64,000 bases of DNA from Beijerinckiaceae bacterium. GTDB taxonomy: Bacteria; Pseudomonadota; Alphaproteobacteria; Rhizobiales; Beijerinckiaceae. Location of the stretch: the NCBI GenBank assembly GCA_947452455.1, contig CANGBX010000007.1:124001-188000 (forward strand), read 5' to 3'. The notes beneath the pieces were generated by a model. It searched no databases. It was not told the origin of the DNA and saw nothing but the letters and a program-made list of their open reading frames with translations. Below, in pieces: positions 18,542-26,886 of this stretch (within the stretch, counting starts at the first letter, position 1; each line of letters starts with the position of its first letter). The position numbers and the translations under genes were made by a program.

Positions 18542-19165
18542 ATGAGCGTGAAATATCTCAAGGAAACCGCCTCGCAGACGGCAGGCCCTTACGTCCATAT
18601 CGGATTGGCGCCGCATCAAGCGGGCTTCGATATTTTTCAGAATAACTTCGACAATAATCTCGTCGGCGCGACCACGCGCGGTGCGCAGATTGTCATCGAA
18701 GGCCGTGTGTTCGACGGTTCTGGCAGTCTCGTGCGCGATGCTTTGATCGAAGCTTGGCAAGCCAATGCGGATGGTCGCTATAACCATCCGGGTGACCGCC
18801 AGAAGACGGGTTCGGTGGACCCGAATTTCCGTGGCTGGGGCCGTGCTTGCACCGATTTCGAGACGGGCATCTACCGTTTCTACACGGTAAAGCCGGGTCC
18901 GGTGGCAGGTCGTAGCGGCAAGGTGCAAGCGCCCCATATTAGCATGTGGATAGTTGCGCGTGGCATCAATATGGGCCTCAACACCCGCTTGTATTTTGCC
19001 GATGAGGAAAAGGCCAATGAGGCTGATCCGATCCTGCGCGGCATTGAACTCAAGAAGCGCCGTGACACATTGATTGCACAGCCTTCACAGAAGGATGGCA
19101 AGACGGTCTATACATTCGACATTGTTCTGCAGGGCGATAACGAAACCGTCTTCTTCGACGTGTGA
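18542..19165 (+). CDS. pcaG: Protocatechuate 3,4-dioxygenase, alpha subunit
   Basis: The 207-residue intradiol dioxygenase subunit has TAGPYVHIGLAPHQAGF near the N-terminus, LIEAWQANADGRYNHPGD and VQAPHISMWIVARGI. As expected for PcaG, it lacks the complete iron ligand set and contributes the substrate-pocket side of the alpha-beta protomer. It begins 3 bases after pcaH and is followed by a terminator, so the operon is just pcaHG. Related ring-cleavage subunits for other catechols cannot be fully excluded. Confidence 0.92.
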   Translation: MSVKYLKETASQTAGPYVHIGLAPHQAGFDIFQNNFDNNLVGATTRGAQIVIEGRVFDGSGSLVRDALIEAWQANADGRYNHPGDRQKTGSVDPNFRGWGRACTDFETGIYRFYTVKPGPVAGRSGKVQAPHISMWIVARGINMGLNTRLYFADEEKANEADPILRGIELKKRRDTLIAQPSQKDGKTVYTFDIVLQGDNETVFFDV

Positions 19166-19187
19166 TTAGCGTTCAAGCTGATCGCAG

Positions 19188-19216
19188 AAAGGCCGCTCTT
19201 CGGGGCGGCCTTTTTT
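19188..19216 (+). terminator. Terminator after pcaG
   Basis: The GGCCGC / GCGGCC stem (19191-19196 with 19205-19210), flanked by A and T runs, is followed by TTTTTT. Confidence 0.85.
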
Positions 19217-19288
19217 GTGGTGGGTATCGAACTTGTTCTTTGCTGTGGTCGGTGCCATCCTTCATCCATAAAAATAGGGGAGGGGGAT

Positions 19289-20071
19289 ATGAAGCTCACA
19301 AAATCAGCCATCTTACCTTTGGCAATGGCCTTTCATCTGGCCTGCGCGGGACTTGCAACCGCAGCCTCGAATATTCCGCAATCCTTGCTCTGGGTCGGCA
19401 ACAGCTTTTTCTATTACAACAACAGCATGCATAATTTCGTGCTGGGTTTCGCGCGCGCTGACAAAAATAATGAAGCGCGTGGAACCTCGCTTACCATCAG
19501 CGGGTCCGGCATCGACTGGCATAATGTCTCTGCCTATCTGGCTCCCGGTCGCATCGGTGGCTATTCATTCGTTGGCGATAATGAAGTGCAATTCAATAAG
19601 CCGGGGCGCCAATTTGATGGTGTCGTGCTGATGGATTGCAGCCAATGCCCAGTCCACCCCAAGCTCGCACCCATCTTTTATAAATATGCCAAGCAACATG
19701 CGCGCTCGATCCGCAAGGCGGGCGCCGAGCCCATCTTCTTTATGTCCTGGGCCTATAAGGACAAGCCGGAGATGACCGAGGGTCTTGCCAAGGCTTATGA
19801 CAAAGCGGGCAAAGACAATAAGGCGCGCGTTATCCCCGCGGGTCTTGCTTTTGCCAATGCGGTGAAAGCGCGTCCCGACCTTGAGCTCTATCAGCGCGAC
19901 AAGCGCCATCCAACATTGGCAGGGACTTATCTCGCAGCTGCCACGACCTATGCTGCGATCTATGGCAAAAGTCCGGTCGGCAGCAGTTTCGTGTCCACGC
20001 TCGATGCGCCGACTGCGCAATTCTTGCAGCAGATCGCTTGGGACACAGTGCAGGCGCATCAGAAGAAATAA
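19289..20071 (+). CDS. Secreted SGNH/GDSL-hydrolase-like protein
   Basis: The ATG at 19289 follows GGGGAGGGGG. The 260-residue precursor has a signal peptide (cleavage near ATA-A, residue 26). The GNS block is in LLWVGNSFFYYNNSM (candidate nucleophile S39), and the block V triad residues are D204 and H207 in RDKRHPTLAG. These are hallmarks of SGNH esterases and lipases that hydrolyse acyl esters in the periplasm or outside the cell. GNS replaces the more common GDS, which is known in parts of the superfamily. It is monocistronic between two terminators. The substrate is unknown. Confidence 0.75.
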   Translation: MKLTKSAILPLAMAFHLACAGLATAASNIPQSLLWVGNSFFYYNNSMHNFVLGFARADKNNEARGTSLTISGSGIDWHNVSAYLAPGRIGGYSFVGDNEVQFNKPGRQFDGVVLMDCSQCPVHPKLAPIFYKYAKQHARSIRKAGAEPIFFMSWAYKDKPEMTEGLAKAYDKAGKDNKARVIPAGLAFANAVKARPDLELYQRDKRHPTLAGTYLAAATTYAAIYGKSPVGSSFVSTLDAPTAQFLQQIAWDTVQAHQKK

Positions 20072-20074
20072 TGA

Positions 20075-20104
20075 AAAGCCCCGCATCGCTGCGGGGCTTT
20101 TTTA
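20075..20104 (+). terminator. Terminator after SGNH-like gene
   Basis: Eleven-base stem AAAGCCCCGCA / TGCGGGGCTTT with loop TCGC and a following T-run. Confidence 0.9.
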
Positions 20105-20106
20105 CT

Positions 20107-20194
20107 CGTCATTGCGAGGAGCCGAAGGCGACGCGGCAATCCAGAAAGCCACGCGTGAGGCCTCTGGATTGCTTCGCTGACGCTCGCAATGACG
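20107..20194. repeat. Interspersed palindromic repeat, family A, copy 1
   Basis: It starts CGTCATTGCGAG and ends CTCGCAATGACG, with internal GCAATCCAGA / TCTGGATTGC arms, so the whole element can fold into a long hairpin. Other copies in this window lie at 33197, 37054, 38171, 45042/45214 and 59317. Confidence 0.9.
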
Positions 20195-20201
20195 GTGCCA
20201 A

Positions 20202-20801
20202 TTAACCGAAAATCTTTGCTGCAGTCTTCGCCACCAACTCGCCTTGATGGTGAGCGCCTGCCAGATCAATCTCGCTGGGCTGGCGTGAGCCGTCCCCCGC
20301 CGCGATTGTTGTTGCACCATAAGGCGCGCCGCCGACGATCTCGCTCATGCTCATCTGGCCTTTGTGGCTATATGGCAGGCCGACAATCACCATGCCGAAA
20401 TGCAGCAGGTTGGCGATGATCGAGAAGAGCGTCATCTCTTGTCCGCCATGCTGGGTCGCAGTCGATGTGAATGCTCCGCCCACCTTGCCGTTGAGCGCGC
20501 CGCGTGCCCACAGCCCGCCTGCCTGATCAAGGAAAGCCGCCATTTGCGACGAGATGCGGCCAAAGCGTGTGCCCGTGCCCACAATGATCGCATCATAATG
20601 TTCAAGGTCTTCGATCTTTGCGACAGGCGCTTTCTGATCGAGTTTGAAATGATGTGTGCGCGCGATTTCTTCCGGTACGGTTTCGGGCACGCGCTTGATG
20701 TCGACGGTAGCACCTGCTGCACGCGCGCCTTCAGCGACGGCTTCTGCCATTTTTTCAATGTGACCATAGGTCGAATAATAAAGAACAAGAACTTTTGCCA
20801 T
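20202..20801 (-). CDS. wrbA: NAD(P)H:quinone oxidoreductase, WrbA type
   Basis: The ATG at 20801 has GGGAG upstream. The 199-residue flavodoxin-fold protein has the FMN phosphate loop [14 protein letters not shown], the WrbA signature [19 protein letters not shown] and [13 protein letters not shown]. These are diagnostic of WrbA, a tetrameric FMN quinone reductase that makes two-electron reductions and limits redox cycling of catechols and quinones. That fits the neighbouring aromatic dioxygenase. It stands alone, with TonB upstream in the same direction. Confidence 0.93.
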   Translation of the reverse strand: MAKVLVLYYSTYGHIEKMAEAVAEGARAAGATVDIKRVPETVPEEIARTHHFKLDQKAPVAKIEDLEHYDAIIVGTGTRFGRISSQMAAFLDQAGGLWARGALNGKVGGAFTSTATQHGGQEMTLFSIIANLLHFGMVIVGLPYSHKGQMSMSEIVGGAPYGATTIAAGDGSRQPSEIDLAGAHHQGELVAKTAAKIFG

Positions 20802-20942
20802 ATGAAATGCTCCCTTAAAAAAAAGATCAAAAATCAGAAATTCACTCTTGTCCTTGACTTCGCGCAAGACAAGCGCTTGTTCACTTTCAAAGTGCCACTC
20901 ATTCGTGGCATAGCTTGTGTTGCAAGAATAAGACCGTCTTTT

Positions 20943-21731
20943 TTACTGCATACCAAATTTGAAATTCAAATAGACGGGACCACCGACCGGTGGTGCAGGC
21001 AGCGGGCTCGCGCGGCGCACAGCATTCAAGGCAATATTATCAAACTCGCGATTGCCGCTTGATTGCACAATAGCTGATTGAAAAACGTTTCCCTTGCTAT
21101 CGAGACCGAATTTGATGACAGCCTCGGTATTTGCCGGCAATTGCCGATCGGGCAATTCAACCTTCTCCATAATGTGCGCATAGATCATCGTCAGATAGGT
21201 GCGGTCAGCATTGCCGCGCATCACATTTGATTTTGGCGCGGGCATTTCAAATTCATATTGCGGCAATTGTCCTTGCAATCCCCAAGGGTCCGCGGCCTTT
21301 GGCGGCTCCTTGGTAGGCTCCGGGGCGGGTTTGGGCTGCGCTGGTTTTTCAACAGGCGTGGTGTCGGTGCGTGTGCCCGTCTTGTCCTGATCAGAGGCGC
21401 GCGGCGCATCTGTCGCGGGCTTTTCAAAAAATTCCTGTGCCGGCTTTTCCGGTTCCGGCTGCGGCTCTGGTTCAGGCTGTGGCGGTTGTTCGGGCTCGGG
21501 CGGTGGCTCCATCACCACTTCCACCGGAATCACTTCCTCAACGGGCGGCATATCTGTGCCGGGCGTGCGTTCCAAAAGCCAAAGGATGGTCGCATGCATC
21601 AACAGGCCGATGAGGACGCAGGCAATAAAGCGTGCGCGATCCTTCCGCGGGCTACCCAAGGGCAGCACCGAAGGCAGGTCCAGCGGAATGGGCTCGACCT
21701 CATAAATCGCAGTTGTCTCGTCGGGGCTCAC
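20943..21731 (-). CDS. TonB-family energy transducer
   Basis: A GTG start at 21731 with AGGAC upstream. The 262-residue protein has one N-terminal membrane segment (about 34-54, FIACVLIGLLMHATILWLL), a long Pro/Glu/Lys-rich periplasmic spacer (about 60-150) and a C-terminal TonB-like domain (about 170-262, ending VYLNFKFGMQ). It transmits proton-motive force to outer-membrane receptors. No exbB, exbD or TonB-dependent receptor lies in the window. A TolA-like role is possible but less likely given the PEP spacer. Confidence 0.8.
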   Translation of the reverse strand: MSPDETTAIYEVEPIPLDLPSVLPLGSPRKDRARFIACVLIGLLMHATILWLLERTPGTDMPPVEEVIPVEVVMEPPPEPEQPPQPEPEPQPEPEKPAQEFFEKPATDAPRASDQDKTGTRTDTTPVEKPAQPKPAPEPTKEPPKAADPWGLQGQLPQYEFEMPAPKSNVMRGNADRTYLTMIYAHIMEKVELPDRQLPANTEAVIKFGLDSKGNVFQSAIVQSSGNREFDNIALNAVRRASPLPAPPVGGPVYLNFKFGMQ

Positions 21732-21862
21732 ATTTCGTCCTGTTGAGAAGGCGGGCCAATTTCTATTTGGCTATGGGCCATTAGGCCAGCCCCAGCTTGG
21801 CGGGGCGGCTTTGTCCCTGTAGGCTTTGCCAAAATGAGAAGAATTCTCGGGAGGGAAGCCCC

Positions 21863-22891
21863 ATGTTCTCGCGCAAAGGCTTAGGAATAGCCCTGTTGCT
21901 CGCCACCCTGCCTATGGGGGCTGCGCAGGCAGATGATGTCGCTGATTTCTACCGCGGCAAAACAGTCAGCATTATTGTCGGCACATCAGCGGGCAATGAT
22001 TATGATTTGCGTGCGCGTCTCATCGGCAAATATATGCAACGGACCATTCCCGGTCAGCCGACAATTGTTGTGCGCAATATGCCCGGCGGCGGCGGCATTG
22101 TAGCTGCCAATCATCTGACGCAAGTGGCTGCCCGTGATGGCACCAATTTGCACGCGCTGATGTCCAATATGATGACGCTGCAAGCACTGGGCAATCCGGC
22201 CGTTAAATTTGATACGCGCGAATTTGCTTTCATTGGCAATTCCACCACGGCGCCCAATGTGATGGCCGCTTGGCATACAGCAGGCATCAATTCTTTCGAT
22301 GATCTCAAAAAGCGCAATGCGATTGTTGGCGCCCCCATGGGGACATCTGGCGCGCTTTATGCGGAATTGATGAATGGCGTATTGGGCACAAAGCTCAATA
22401 TTGTCACGGGCTATCCCGGCGGTGTGGAAGTGAATCTGGCCATGGAGCGTGGCGAAGTTGAAGTGCGCGCCTCCAATTCATGGGCCTCGTGGAAAGCAGG
22501 CAATCCCGAATGGATCGCGGATAAGAAAATCCGCTTCATCATGCAGGTGGGTTTGGTGCGCCATCCTGATTTGAAAGATATTCCTCTATTCTTGGAGCTT
22601 GCCGCCAATGAAACGGATCGTGAAGTGCTGCGCTTTGTCTCGGGCGAGACTGCGGTGGCACGCACGCTTGTGGCAACACCCGGTCTCTCGAAGGATAAAA
22701 TCACGGCTCTACGCCGTGCTTATGATGCCGTTATGGCAGATCCGCAATTTTTGGCAGATGCGGATAAGTCCAAAATGGATGTCAGTGCTATGACGGGCGA
22801 AGAGGCGCAGCGTATCGCTGATGCGATTGTGAATACCAAGCCTGAAGTTTTGGCGCGTGCGCGTTCTTTCCTGGGTGATTTGGTCAAATAA
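21863..22891 (+). CDS. Bug/TctC-type periplasmic binding protein (FYRGK subgroup)
   Basis: The ATG at 21863 is preceded by GGGAGGGA. The 342-residue precursor has a signal peptide (cleavage near AQA-D). After it comes DFYRGKTVSIIVGTSAGNDY, then IPGQPTIVVRNMPGGGGIVA and GYPGGVEVNLAMERGEVE. It is a close relative of the proteins at 12922, 25804 and 43949. The next gene, 14 bases on, encodes a small cytochrome c, so the two are probably co-transcribed and face the PQQ dehydrogenase gene. The binding protein may deliver or present a substrate or cofactor to that periplasmic oxidation system (inference). Confidence 0.87.
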   Translation: MFSRKGLGIALLLATLPMGAAQADDVADFYRGKTVSIIVGTSAGNDYDLRARLIGKYMQRTIPGQPTIVVRNMPGGGGIVAANHLTQVAARDGTNLHALMSNMMTLQALGNPAVKFDTREFAFIGNSTTAPNVMAAWHTAGINSFDDLKKRNAIVGAPMGTSGALYAELMNGVLGTKLNIVTGYPGGVEVNLAMERGEVEVRASNSWASWKAGNPEWIADKKIRFIMQVGLVRHPDLKDIPLFLELAANETDREVLRFVSGETAVARTLVATPGLSKDKITALRRAYDAVMADPQFLADADKSKMDVSAMTGEEAQRIADAIVNTKPEVLARARSFLGDLVK

Positions 22892-22905
22892 GAAAAGACG
22901 GGGAT

Positions 22906-23208
22906 ATGATGCTGCGGATAGTGATGGCGCTCAGTGCCGGGTTGATTTTTGTCAACCTCTCTCACGCGCAAGAGGGCGCGGTGGCTGCAGGTGAGGCGCT
23001 CTATGAAGAACATTGCGCGACTTGTCACGGCGAGCGCTTGCGCCCGACAGGTGCGGCGCCCGACTTGAAAAACCTGAGCGTGGATGATCGCACAAAATTC
23101 GAGACGATTGTATGGAATGGTCGCGGTCAAATGCCTTCATGGCAGGGCATGATTACAGATGATGAACGTGCCGCCATCTGGGCCTATATCCGCTCACGCG
23201 CCAAATAA
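22906..23208 (+). CDS. Small periplasmic c-type cytochrome
   Basis: The 100-residue class I cytochrome c has an N-terminal signal (cleavage near SHA-Q, residue 21), heme site CATCH (C37, C40, H41) and the distal methionine M76 in GQMPSW. The size and RGQMPSWQGM pattern resemble electron acceptors of PQQ dehydrogenases (cytochrome cL/c550 type). It is coupled to a Bug-protein gene and convergent with the PQQ dehydrogenase gene, which makes it the likely electron acceptor for that enzyme. Confidence 0.9.
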   Translation: MMLRIVMALSAGLIFVNLSHAQEGAVAAGEALYEEHCATCHGERLRPTGAAPDLKNLSVDDRTKFETIVWNGRGQMPSWQGMITDDERAAIWAYIRSRAK

Positions 23209-23210
23209 AA

Positions 23211-23238
23211 AAAGCCGGCCCGAAGGCCGGCTTTCTTC
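23211..23238. terminator. Bidirectional terminator between cytochrome c and PQQ dehydrogenase
   Basis: Perfect stem AAAGCCGGCC / GGCCGGCTTT with loop CGAA, A-run on the left and T-rich on the right. It serves both convergent genes. Confidence 0.88.
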
Positions 23239-23253
23239 TTAAGTGTCGCTCGC

Positions 23254-25008
23254 CTATGGCAGAGCAAAGACGAACACGGAATTATGTCCGCGCACAGCCT
23301 TTGGCATGCTCTTTTGTGTGAGGCCCAGCGGACCTGCTGAGACGGATTGTCCCTCGCCCGTAAAGACCATCACATATTGCTTGCCTTTGACGGAGTAGGT
23401 GATCATCGAATTCATCACCATGCCGCCGACAACGCCTTCCCACAGCACTTTGCCATTGTCGGCATCAAAGGCGCGCAGGCGGCGGTTCTGGTCGCCCCAG
23501 AACAAGAGATCGCCCGCCGTCACCAGTGCAGAGCTCGCGCTCGCCTGTGCCTGTGAATGCAGGATTTTCATCTCGCCGGTGCTCATGTCGATCTTGGCGA
23601 GATTCATATATTTGTCGGGATCAATGCCGGGCCGCATGAGGCCGCGGCGCGGTCCCCAGCCGGTCTTGGCCTTTTCATTCGCAGTCATGGAGATGCACTG
23701 ATCCTGGAACGGCACATAGAGTGACGTGTTCTTCGGATTATAGGCAATCGACCAGAGGCCGCGTGTATTGTGGAAGCAACCGAGCCGTGTATCGCCATCC
23801 GCTTTGAACAGTTTGTCGACATTAATATGCGTCTGGCCGGTCTTGGTATCGACTTTGCTGATGTTGAAATCAGGCACATCATAAGGGAATGGCTTTGCCC
23901 AGATGAATTTGCCGGTGTCACGATCCACCACAAACATGCCGCCGCCTTCGGCAACCGTCATAACCACTTCGCGCTCTTCGCCCTTCTTCACATCGTCAGC
24001 AATCCATTTGACGTGTTTGGGATCGGGCTTCAGTTTCACTTTGGCAAGAATGCGTTCCTGATTGTGGTCGGCATCCCAATCATCCCCCGGCAATTCCTGA
24101 TAATACCATTTCAGCTTGCCGGTGTTGATGTCGATGGCCACCGTCGAATTGGCATAGAGCTCGACTGGTGAGACGAAGGGCACGCCATCATAACGCCCAT
24201 GACGGCGCAGACGTGTGTAGGGATCAGGATTGGCAATGCCGAAATAGATGGCCTTGCGCTTGGGGTCGTATGAGCCTGGCAAGCCCCACGGGGAGGCCGC
24301 GCGCTTGTCGCTTTCCATATTGGCCCAAGTGTCGCCACCCGGTTCATCCGCGCTGGCGGTTGTGTGGAAACGCCAGGCTTCCTTACCCGTTTTGGCATCA
24401 TGGGCGGCGATGAAACATTGCGGACGCGTGCCCTCAATGCAGGTTCGGTTGGTGATGACTTTGCCTTCGGCAATCAGAATGCCGCCTGCAACTTGTCCAC
24501 CATCATCCACTTTTGTGGCCCAGCGCTCTTTGCCTGTCTTGGCATCAATGCCAACCAGATAGCCATCGGGCGCAGCGAAATAAATCATGTCCTCGTAAAT
24601 GCCGAGGCTCTTGTTACGAGCCGCCTGCGCATTCACGTCTTTGGGGTAGTCGCGCACATATTCCCAAAGCAGATCGCCATTGGTGGCATCCACCGCCTGC
24701 ACGGACGCGCCCGGTGCATAGAGATACATCACGCCCTGATAGACGATCGGCACAGATTCCTGCGTGCCATTGGGCAGGCCGCGCGCCCAAGCCATGCGCA
24801 GATTTTTCACATTGGACTTGTTGATCTGGTTGAGCGGGCTGAAGCGCTGCTGATCTTGTGTGCGGTTGAGATGCAGCCAATCGCCCGGATCGGGATTGGC
24901 CAGCACGGCGTCGGTCACCGGCTTGAAATCGGATTTTTGTGCAAGTGTGGGTGTTGTGAAAAGAGCGGCGGCCAAAAGGGCAGCCAGCGATGTCGCTGTC
25001 TTGTGCAT
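23254..25008 (-). CDS. PQQ-dependent alcohol dehydrogenase, lanthanide-type DxD motif
   Basis: The 584-residue precursor (signal peptide to about residue 23, TLA-Q) has the eight-bladed quinoprotein fold with repeated W-docking motifs such as NGDLLWEY, TGKERWAT and TGKLKWYY. E84 (QESVP) and N260 (FGIANPDPYT) fit PQQ/metal ligands. The catalytic aspartate is D312 in DDWDADHN, and D314 two residues later gives the D-x-D pattern that marks lanthanide-dependent enzymes (XoxF, PedH); calcium enzymes have Ala or Ser there. The adjacent-cysteine disulfide usual in methanol and ethanol dehydrogenases is absent near residues 120-135. No pqq genes are seen. The alcohol or aldehyde substrate is unknown. 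Confidence 0.88.
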   Translation of the reverse strand: MHKTATSLAALLAAALFTTPTLAQKSDFKPVTDAVLANPDPGDWLHLNRTQDQQRFSPLNQINKSNVKNLRMAWARGLPNGTQESVPIVYQGVMYLYAPGASVQAVDATNGDLLWEYVRDYPKDVNAQAARNKSLGIYEDMIYFAAPDGYLVGIDAKTGKERWATKVDDGGQVAGGILIAEGKVITNRTCIEGTRPQCFIAAHDAKTGKEAWRFHTTASADEPGGDTWANMESDKRAASPWGLPGSYDPKRKAIYFGIANPDPYTRLRRHGRYDGVPFVSPVELYANSTVAIDINTGKLKWYYQELPGDDWDADHNQERILAKVKLKPDPKHVKWIADDVKKGEEREVVMTVAEGGGMFVVDRDTGKFIWAKPFPYDVPDFNISKVDTKTGQTHINVDKLFKADGDTRLGCFHNTRGLWSIAYNPKNTSLYVPFQDQCISMTANEKAKTGWGPRRGLMRPGIDPDKYMNLAKIDMSTGEMKILHSQAQASASSALVTAGDLLFWGDQNRRLRAFDADNGKVLWEGVVGGMVMNSMITYSVKGKQYVMVFTGEGQSVSAGPLGLTQKSMPKAVRGHNSVFVFALP

Positions 25009-25255
25009 TGGGTTCCCCTTCCCTTACCCCGGCTTTTTGGCGCCGGTTGGAGCTAAGTGAAGCAGAATGGCTGGCGCCTGACAATCAACCCTTGGACCAG
25101 CTTGGGGGTGATTTCCCCGCAGGCTTTCCAAGCCTTTGCCAGCTGACTGGTAAACTCTGGGGCAGGAGCCTTGCGGGGGCCCCTTTTCTCTGCAAAATAA
25201 GGTTCTGAAAGATGGCCCCGCAAAGGTGGCCCGCAGCACGTCCGGGGAGGGACCC

Positions 25256-25675
25256 ATGAGCAACGATCAATCCTATCAAGTCTTCAGCTATAAAAAGCCC
25301 GAATTGAAGAAGGGCAAAGGCATTGTGCAGCTGGCTGGTACGGACATCATCCGCGGCCGCGTGCAGGTGGTCAGCGAGGGCGGTGAAAACAATCTTCATT
25401 CCCATCGCGGCATGGACGGCTTCTGGTTTGTCCTCAGCGGCAAGGTGAAGTTCTACGGCCCCGGTGATGCGGTCATCGGCGAGTTCGGCAAGCATGAGGG
25501 CATTTTGATCCCCGCTGGCGCTCAATATTGGTTCGAAAGCTCGGGCGATGAAGATCTCGAAATCCTGCAAATGGCCGGTTTCGACAAGGCTGTGAAAACC
25601 GAGCGTGTTGACGCTGCCCCGCAGAAATTCGAAGTGGGTTCGATCAAGGTCGACAATATCACCCAGCGCATCTGA
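25256..25675 (+). CDS. Small cupin-domain protein
   Basis: The ATG at 25256 follows GGGGAGGG. The 139-residue single-domain cupin has motif 1 around ENNLHSHRGMDGFWFVLSGK and motif 2 around EGILIPAGAQYWFES. Two histidines of a metal site are visible (HSH), while the usual glutamate is replaced in the GMDGF stretch, so catalysis is uncertain. It starts 247 bases from the divergent PQQ dehydrogenase and ends before a terminator, so it is monocistronic. Function unassigned. Confidence 0.8.
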   Translation: MSNDQSYQVFSYKKPELKKGKGIVQLAGTDIIRGRVQVVSEGGENNLHSHRGMDGFWFVLSGKVKFYGPGDAVIGEFGKHEGILIPAGAQYWFESSGDEDLEILQMAGFDKAVKTERVDAAPQKFEVGSIKVDNITQRI

Positions 25676-25699
25676 GCGCCAGACGGTTTGTGATTTGGG

Positions 25700-25727
25700 A
25701 AAGCCGCCGTCGGGCGGCTTTCTTTTT
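25700..25727 (+). terminator. Terminator after cupin gene
   Basis: AAAGCCGCC / GGCGGCTTT stem with a short GTCG loop, then TCTTTTTG. Confidence 0.85.
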
Positions 25728-25803
25728 GCGCATGGCGCTAAAGCTTGCTAGCCTTACTTGCAATGATCCGCGCACAGACGCGGGCGTGATGAGGGAGGAG
25801 AGA

Positions 25804-26886
25804 ATGACCATGCGCAAAGTGCTTGCATGTGCCTTTGCCGTTGCAGCCATGGCTGGCGTGGCGCAGGCCGCGGATGATCCTTTTTACAAGGGCAAGCGCG
25901 TTACCGTTCTCGTCAATTTTGCCTCTGCCGGGCCGACCGATATTGAAGGCCGCCTCTTTGCGAAATTTATGGGCAAACATCTCGCCGGCAAGCCCAATAT
26001 TATCGTGCAAAACATGGATGGCGCTGGCGGCGCAGTGGGTACGAATTTCTTGGGAGAAATTGCCCCGCGTGATGGCACGGTTGTTGGCTATCTCTCCGGC
26101 ATTGCCTGGCGCCACGCCAGCGTCAAAGAGAAAGCCCGCGTCGATATTCTCTCCTATAATTTCGTCGCCTATCAGCCCGGCACAACGGTCTATTATGCGC
26201 GCGCAGACATTGCGCCGGGTTTGAAAAAGCCTGCCGACATTGTGAAGGGCGAAAACATTGTCATCGGCGGCTTGTCGGCTGATTCCTCCAAGGATCTCTT
26301 GCTGCGCCTGACCGCCGATATGCTCGGTCTGAATTACAAATATGTCACCGGCTATAAGAGCAATTCATCGGCGCGTCTGGCTTTTGACCGCGGCGAGATC
26401 AGTCTGTTTTCTGAAAGCCCTCCCGGCTATCGCTCGGTGGTGGAGCCCGGCGTGATTGCACTGGGCACAGCTGTGCCGCTTTTCTACAATCCCGGCTGGA
26501 ACGGTTCGCGCTTTGCAGAGCCCTCGCAGGTGCGCGGCCTCAACATGCCCTCCTTCGACAAGTTTTATAAGGAGCTAAAAGGCAAAGAGCCGTCTGGCGA
26601 ATTGTGGGAAGCCTATAAGCGCGTGCTGGCAACGTCTTCGGCTATGCAGCGCATGATTGTGTTCCCGCCCAATGTGCCCCCGCAAGCCATGCTGGCTGTG
26701 CGCGATGCGATCCGCGCGTTTGAAAAAGACCCAGATTATGCGGCGGAAGCAGAAAAGCTCGTCGGCTTCGTGCCTGATTATGAGACCGGCGACGATGTGC
26801 AGGAAGATGTCCGCCGCGCTCTGACCATCAAGGATGAAGAGCGCGACTGGTTGATGAATTATGCGGCGCGCGCAGGAAAGGGCTAA
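25804..26886 (+). CDS. Bug/TctC-type periplasmic binding protein (FYKGK subgroup, divergent)
   Basis: The ATG at 25804 follows GGGAGGAG. The 360-residue precursor has a signal peptide (MRKVLACAFAVAAMAGVAQA). The mature start is DDPFYKGKRVTVLVNFASAG, then IIVQNMDGAGGAVGTNFLGE. The usual GGGYD ligand loop is changed to SAGPTDIEG and NMPGAG to NMDGAG, so the ligand probably differs from that of its relatives. Its stop overlaps the stop of the convergent bicupin gene by four bases. No membrane subunits are nearby. Confidence 0.85.
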   Translation: MTMRKVLACAFAVAAMAGVAQAADDPFYKGKRVTVLVNFASAGPTDIEGRLFAKFMGKHLAGKPNIIVQNMDGAGGAVGTNFLGEIAPRDGTVVGYLSGIAWRHASVKEKARVDILSYNFVAYQPGTTVYYARADIAPGLKKPADIVKGENIVIGGLSADSSKDLLLRLTADMLGLNYKYVTGYKSNSSARLAFDRGEISLFSESPPGYRSVVEPGVIALGTAVPLFYNPGWNGSRFAEPSQVRGLNMPSFDKFYKELKGKEPSGELWEAYKRVLATSSAMQRMIVFPPNVPPQAMLAVRDAIRAFEKDPDYAAEAEKLVGFVPDYETGDDVQEDVRRALTIKDEERDWLMNYAARAGKG

